DNA of 8,269 nt from Zoogloeaceae bacterium. GTDB lineage: Bacteria; Pseudomonadota; Gammaproteobacteria; Burkholderiales; Rhodocyclaceae. Within the stretch, counting starts at the first letter, position 1, and every line of letters begins with the position of its first letter. The position numbers and the translations under genes were made by a program. Below the pieces are notes generated by a model. That model did no database searches and had not been told where the DNA came from. It saw only the letters and a list, made by a program, of their open reading frames with translations. Positions 7,001 through 8,269 of the stretch are shown here, one piece after another. The DNA is taken from assembly GCA_031259605.1 (NCBI GenBank), contig JAIRLE010000017.1, positions 1 through 8,269 of the forward strand, written 5' to 3'.

Positions 7001-8006
7001 GACGCAGGATACCGTCAAGCGTCCGCCCGCAACCTGTGGGCGGCCAGAAATCCGGGCGCAGGTCATCCACTTCCTCAACAAGCCCATGCCTGGCGGCCTG
7101 CCCGCCCGCACCTCGCGCGCGCTCTTCGACATCGAGGACGCCAGCGTGATTCCGGTGATCCGTGACCCGGCCAAGAGCGCGGAAGAATCGGAAGCCGTAT
7201 TCTATTTTCCCGGATGCGGCTCGGAGCGGCTTTTTTCCCAGGTGGGACTGGCCGCCCAGGCCATGCTCTATCACATCGGCGCGACCACCGTGCTGCCGCC
7301 AGGTTATCTGTGCTGCGGCTATCCGCAAAGCGCCTCGGGGGCGAACGACAAGGGTCAGCAGATCACCACCGACAACCGAGTGCTCTTCCACCGCGTCGCC
7401 AACACCTTGAATTACCTGGACATCAAGACGGTGATCGTCTCTTGCGGCACCTGCATGGATCAACTGCAAAAATACGAATTCGACCGCATCTTCCCCGGCT
7501 GCCGCCTCCTGGACATCCACGAATACCTGATGGAAAAAGGCGTCCGCCTAAAAGAGCGCGCAAAAGGGAAAAACGGCAAGCACACGACGCGCTACCTCTA
7601 CCACGACCCCTGCCACACGCCGATGAAGACGCATCCGGCGTTGAAGGTGGTCAATGGCCTGGTCGGCGCGGTAAGCGAAGAAGTGTCGCTCTGTGACCGC
7701 TGCTGCGGCGAATCCGGCACTTTTTCCGTCACCCGCCCGGACATTGCCACGCAAGTGCGTTTCAGAAAGCAAAAGGAAATCGAACAGGACGCCGCCCAAC
7801 TTCGCGCCGACGGTTTTCCTGGACAAATAAAAGTCCTCACCGCCTGCCCCTCCTGCCTGCAAGGACTTGCCCGCTACCGGAAGGACGCCAACATCCGCGC
7901 CGACTACATCGTCGTGGAGCTTGCCCGGCGGTTGCTGGGAGAAGACTGGATGCGGGAATACGTGGAAAAAGCCAGGCGGGGCGGGGTGGAGCGGGTATTG
8001 TTGTGA
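4095..8006 (+). CDS. DUF3683-type FAD-linked dehydrogenase with 4Fe-4S and CCG domains
   Basis: A 1303-residue protein that puts a GlcD-like flavin subunit and a GlcF-like iron-sulfur subunit into one chain. Residues 1-150 form an extra N-terminal region (start TRLREIPYNYTSF) with a charged, probably coiled-coil stretch at about 70-135; I assign it to DUF3683. The FAD-binding PCMH domain runs from about 165, with PRGGGTGYTGGAIPL (198-212) and STVGGNVAMNAGG (277-289). The FAD-oxidase C-terminal domain has HMHAGDGNVH (704-713) and SGEHGIGITKLDF (748-760). Two 4Fe-4S motifs follow: Cys826/829/832/836 and Cys888/891/894/898. Two CCG domains come last: Cys1041, CCGYP (1073-1077), Cys1117/1120; then Cys1173, Cys1200/1203/1204, Cys1251/1254. 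All expected ligands are present. Such enzymes oxidise a D-2-hydroxyacid (glycolate, D-lactate, D-2-hydroxyglutarate) and pass electrons through Fe-S centres toward quinone; E. coli YdiJ is a shorter relative. The exact substrate is unknown. No signal peptide or clear membrane helix is visible, so it is cytoplasmic or peripheral. Confidence 0.9.
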   Translation: MTRLREIPYNYTSFSDREIVIRLLGEESWQTLEALRDERVTGRSARMLYEVLGDIWVVARNPFLEDDLIANRERREALIDALHHRLKEVEKRRLAAEPEDPERSARVAQLVEAAKNAVRRFEARFREASRLRQKVQKILGRHTRRDNIAFDGLSRVAHVTDATDWRVEYPFVVLTPDTEAEVAPLVKGAIDAGLTIIPRGGGTGYTGGAIPLTPCSAVINTEKLVDLSAVEKIVLPGHTEPCATIRAGAGVVTERVSEAAAKAGRVFAVDPTSASASTVGGNVAMNAGGKKAVLWGTALDNLAWWKMVTPDGDWLEVERLNHNLGKIHEQETVEFRLKRFAPDGKKLLSEEILTLPGARCRKDGLGKDVTDKFLGGIPGVQKEGADGIVVAARWVLHQMPPVTSAVCLEFFGQVREAVPSIVEITDYFKPGGKGHAANVRLAGLEHMDERYVKAVGYATKAKREGQHTRPKMVLIGDIVGHDEEAVMAAAAEVVRMANARDAEGFIAVSPEMRRKFWLDRSRTAAISRHTNAFKVNEDVVIPLPRMGEYCDGIERINIELSIENKINLCDALMEFLQGDLPVNTGDSKLEKDILLGERREEAEEHVALVRARWQWLLDNLDLPLPKAEARFAEFGIVAGELTNKAERPTLFHRLQDYSVRVSWKKELKEPLDFIFDGPIFRPLSEKLDAIQQDVLRGRVFVALHMHAGDGNVHTNIPVNSDNYEMLQTANRAVERIMALARSLDGVISGEHGIGITKLDFLSEEEIAPFRAYKAKVDPEGHFNKGKLMPGGNLANAYTPSFSLLGSESLIMEQSAIGRISAMVKNCLRCGKCKPVCSTHVPRANLLYSPRNKILGLSLLIEAFLYEEQTRRGVSLQHFAEFNDVADHCTVCHRCARPCPVDIDFGDVTIAVRNFLRKRGRKTFSPVGFLAMRFLSLKDPTAIKLARKLMIGWGYRAQRLGYRLGRSLGLTQDTVKRPPATCGRPEIRAQVIHFLNKPMPGGLPARTSRALFDIEDASVIPVIRDPAKSAEESEAVFYFPGCGSERLFSQVGLAAQAMLYHIGATTVLPPGYLCCGYPQSASGANDKGQQITTDNRVLFHRVANTLNYLDIKTVIVSCGTCMDQLQKYEFDRIFPGCRLLDIHEYLMEKGVRLKERAKGKNGKHTTRYLYHDPCHTPMKTHPALKVVNGLVGAVSEEVSLCDRCCGESGTFSVTRPDIATQVRFRKQKEIEQDAAQLRADGFPGQIKVLTACPSCLQGLARYRKDANIRADYIVVELARRLLGEDWMREYVEKARRGGVERVLL

Positions 8007-8012
8007 GGGGAT

Positions 8013-8037
8013 TCCCTTGCCCGCTCGCGGGAGAGGG
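8013..8037 (+). terminator. Hairpin just after the oxidoreductase gene
   Basis: CCCG (8020-8023) and CGGG (8028-8031) form the inner stem around CTCG. CCCTT (8014-8018) and GAGGG (8033-8037) extend it across one mismatch, with one T-G pair. It begins eight bases after the stop codon. No T run follows, so it would be an imperfect intrinsic terminator or a 3'-end stabiliser. The CCCGCTCGCGGGAGAGGG wording also resembles common extragenic repeats. Confidence 0.4.
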
Positions 8038-8058
8038 GCGGCGGTTCATCGTAACGGC

Positions 8059-8070
8059 AGGAACGTTCCT
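8059..8070. promoter_or_regulatory. 12-base perfect palindrome, possible operator
   Basis: AGGAACGTTCCT is self-complementary. It lies in non-coding DNA 53 bases past the oxidoreductase stop. A dimeric regulator could bind it, but there is no promoter or gene start visible next to it. Confidence 0.2.
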
Positions 8071-8163
8071 CACCTCCTTTCAGCGCCAGATAAATGAGAC
8101 GGGCATCCGCGAACGACGCGAAACCCGTCCCCGCGGCATGGCAGAGGAGTCAGCAAAAATTAG

Positions 8164-8185
8164 CGACAGCCCTTCAGGGCTGTCG
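8164..8185 (-). terminator. Intrinsic-terminator-like hairpin facing leftward
   Basis: A nine-base-pair perfect stem (CGACAGCCC / GGGCTGTCG) with a 4-base loop. On the minus strand it is followed by CTAATTTTTG. It would end transcripts entering from the right edge and converging on the oxidoreductase gene. On the plus strand no T run follows, so it should not act as a strong terminator for the plus-strand genes. Confidence 0.55.
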
Positions 8186-8266
8186 GTCTAACTCCATTGG
8201 GAAGGGGTTTCTCTCCCCTCGAGAATGGCTACGGTCGAAACCCCGGCCGCGGCCGGGGTCTCAACC
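8164..8266 (-). ncRNA. Candidate three-hairpin RNA with terminator-like tail
   Basis: Read on the minus strand, hairpin 1 pairs 8251-8266 with 8233-8248 (16 pairs, two of them G-U, around a GC centre). Hairpin 2 pairs 8215-8220 with 8202-8207 (6 pairs, one terminal G-U, 7-base loop). Hairpin 3 pairs CGACAGCCC with GGGCTGTCG (9 perfect pairs, TGAA loop, 8164-8185) and is followed by CTAATTTTTG, which fits an intrinsic terminator. On the plus strand the three wobble pairs become A-C mismatches and no T run follows. It could be a small RNA, the 3' end of a gene lying to the right, or simply a folded repeat. No promoter is visible because the window ends. Confidence 0.35.
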
Positions 8267-8269
8267 TTC

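Larger units (their letters stand above)
8007..8269. other. Dyad-rich non-coding region at the right edge
   Basis: No gene is recognised here. Short open frames on either strand have no known domains and mostly run antisense into the preceding gene. The region holds, in order, a hairpin (8013-8037), a 12-base palindrome AGGAACGTTCCT (8059-8070), a 6-bp stem (GACGGG 8098-8103 with CCCGTC 8124-8129), and a repeat with three further hairpins (8164-8266). This density of symmetry is far above that of the rest of the window. Confidence 0.6.
8133..8269 (-). repeat. Long form of the dispersed repeat, minus orientation
   Basis: Read on the minus strand from 8269, it opens with GAAGGTTGAGACCCCGGCC and closes with TGAAGGGCTGTCGCTAATTT plus TTGCTG. 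Both blocks are shared with the short copy at about 548-605 in plus orientation. Between the blocks lie about 74 bases (8177-8250) absent from the short copy. The repeat may continue past the window edge, because similarity to the short copy still holds at base 8269. Confidence 0.65.

Noticed and set aside
4104..7520. A 1138-codon open frame on the minus strand
   Set aside because: It lies wholly antisense to the oxidoreductase gene, which has complete FAD, 4Fe-4S and CCG motifs. Its translation has no recognisable domain. Long antisense frames are expected in GC-rich genes.
7837..8073. A minus-strand frame preceded by the Shine-Dalgarno-like AAAGGAGGTG
   Set aside because: The site touches the first GTG with no spacing and is about 20 bases from the next ATG. 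The frame then runs antisense into the oxidoreductase gene with no domain.
8003..8191. A 62-codon plus-strand frame overlapping the oxidoreductase stop
   Set aside because: It runs through several hairpins and the repeat, with no ribosome site and no recognisable product.
548..8269. The inverted repeat copies as ends of a composite transposon carrying phaC and the flavoproteins
   Set aside because: The copies are of different length and diverged, the matching blocks are only about 20-30 bases, no transposase lies between them, and the enclosed genes look like ordinary core genes.
8133..8269. A CRISPR array or integron attC site
   Set aside because: There are no regularly spaced direct repeats and no integrase-type core sites; the symmetry is a series of different hairpins.

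Overview
The window reads as part of a betaproteobacterial chromosome. It is GC-rich, and it carries a class I polyhydroxyalkanoate synthase of the Cupriavidus/Rhodocyclales type and a very large DUF3683-type FAD/Fe-S oxidoreductase that I associate mainly with betaproteobacteria. The genus cannot be fixed from the sequence alone; a Rhodocyclales- or Nitrosomonadales-like host is a reasonable guess.

Layout, left to right. Positions 1-423 are the right-hand part of a decayed IS5-family insertion sequence. Its transposase is cut by the window edge and frameshifted near 130-155. Positions 424-904 are a roughly 480-base non-coding stretch with a partial copy (about 548-605) of a repeat whose longer copy lies inverted at the other end of the window (about 8133-8269). 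Positions 905-2659 encode PhaC, complete with its Cys-Asp-His triad. A palindrome/terminator-like zone follows (2660-2720). Positions 2828-4033 encode a flavin-dependent nitronate-monooxygenase-family protein with a four-cysteine C-terminal cluster. Positions 4095-8006 encode a 1303-residue protein that joins a DUF3683-type N-terminus, a GlcD-like FAD dehydrogenase, two 4Fe-4S motifs and two CCG cysteine-rich domains. Positions 8007-8269 are non-coding but rich in dyad symmetry.

All three intact genes lie on the plus strand. PhaC makes storage polyester from (R)-3-hydroxyacyl-CoA and looks like a separate transcription unit, with no phaA, phaB, phaR or phasin beside it. The other two genes are 61 bases apart, are probably co-transcribed, and both look like redox flavoproteins. 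Their substrates cannot be read from sequence, so any link to polyester or hydroxyacid metabolism is inference.

The least ordinary signal is the repeat/RNA-like element at the right edge. On the minus strand it would fold into three successive hairpins followed by a T-rich tail, and every non-Watson-Crick pair seen is a G-U wobble on that strand only. The partial copy upstream of phaC looks as if the sequence between the apex of the first hairpin and the loop of the third had been removed. The protein-coding genes look like conserved core genes rather than a new accessory system.
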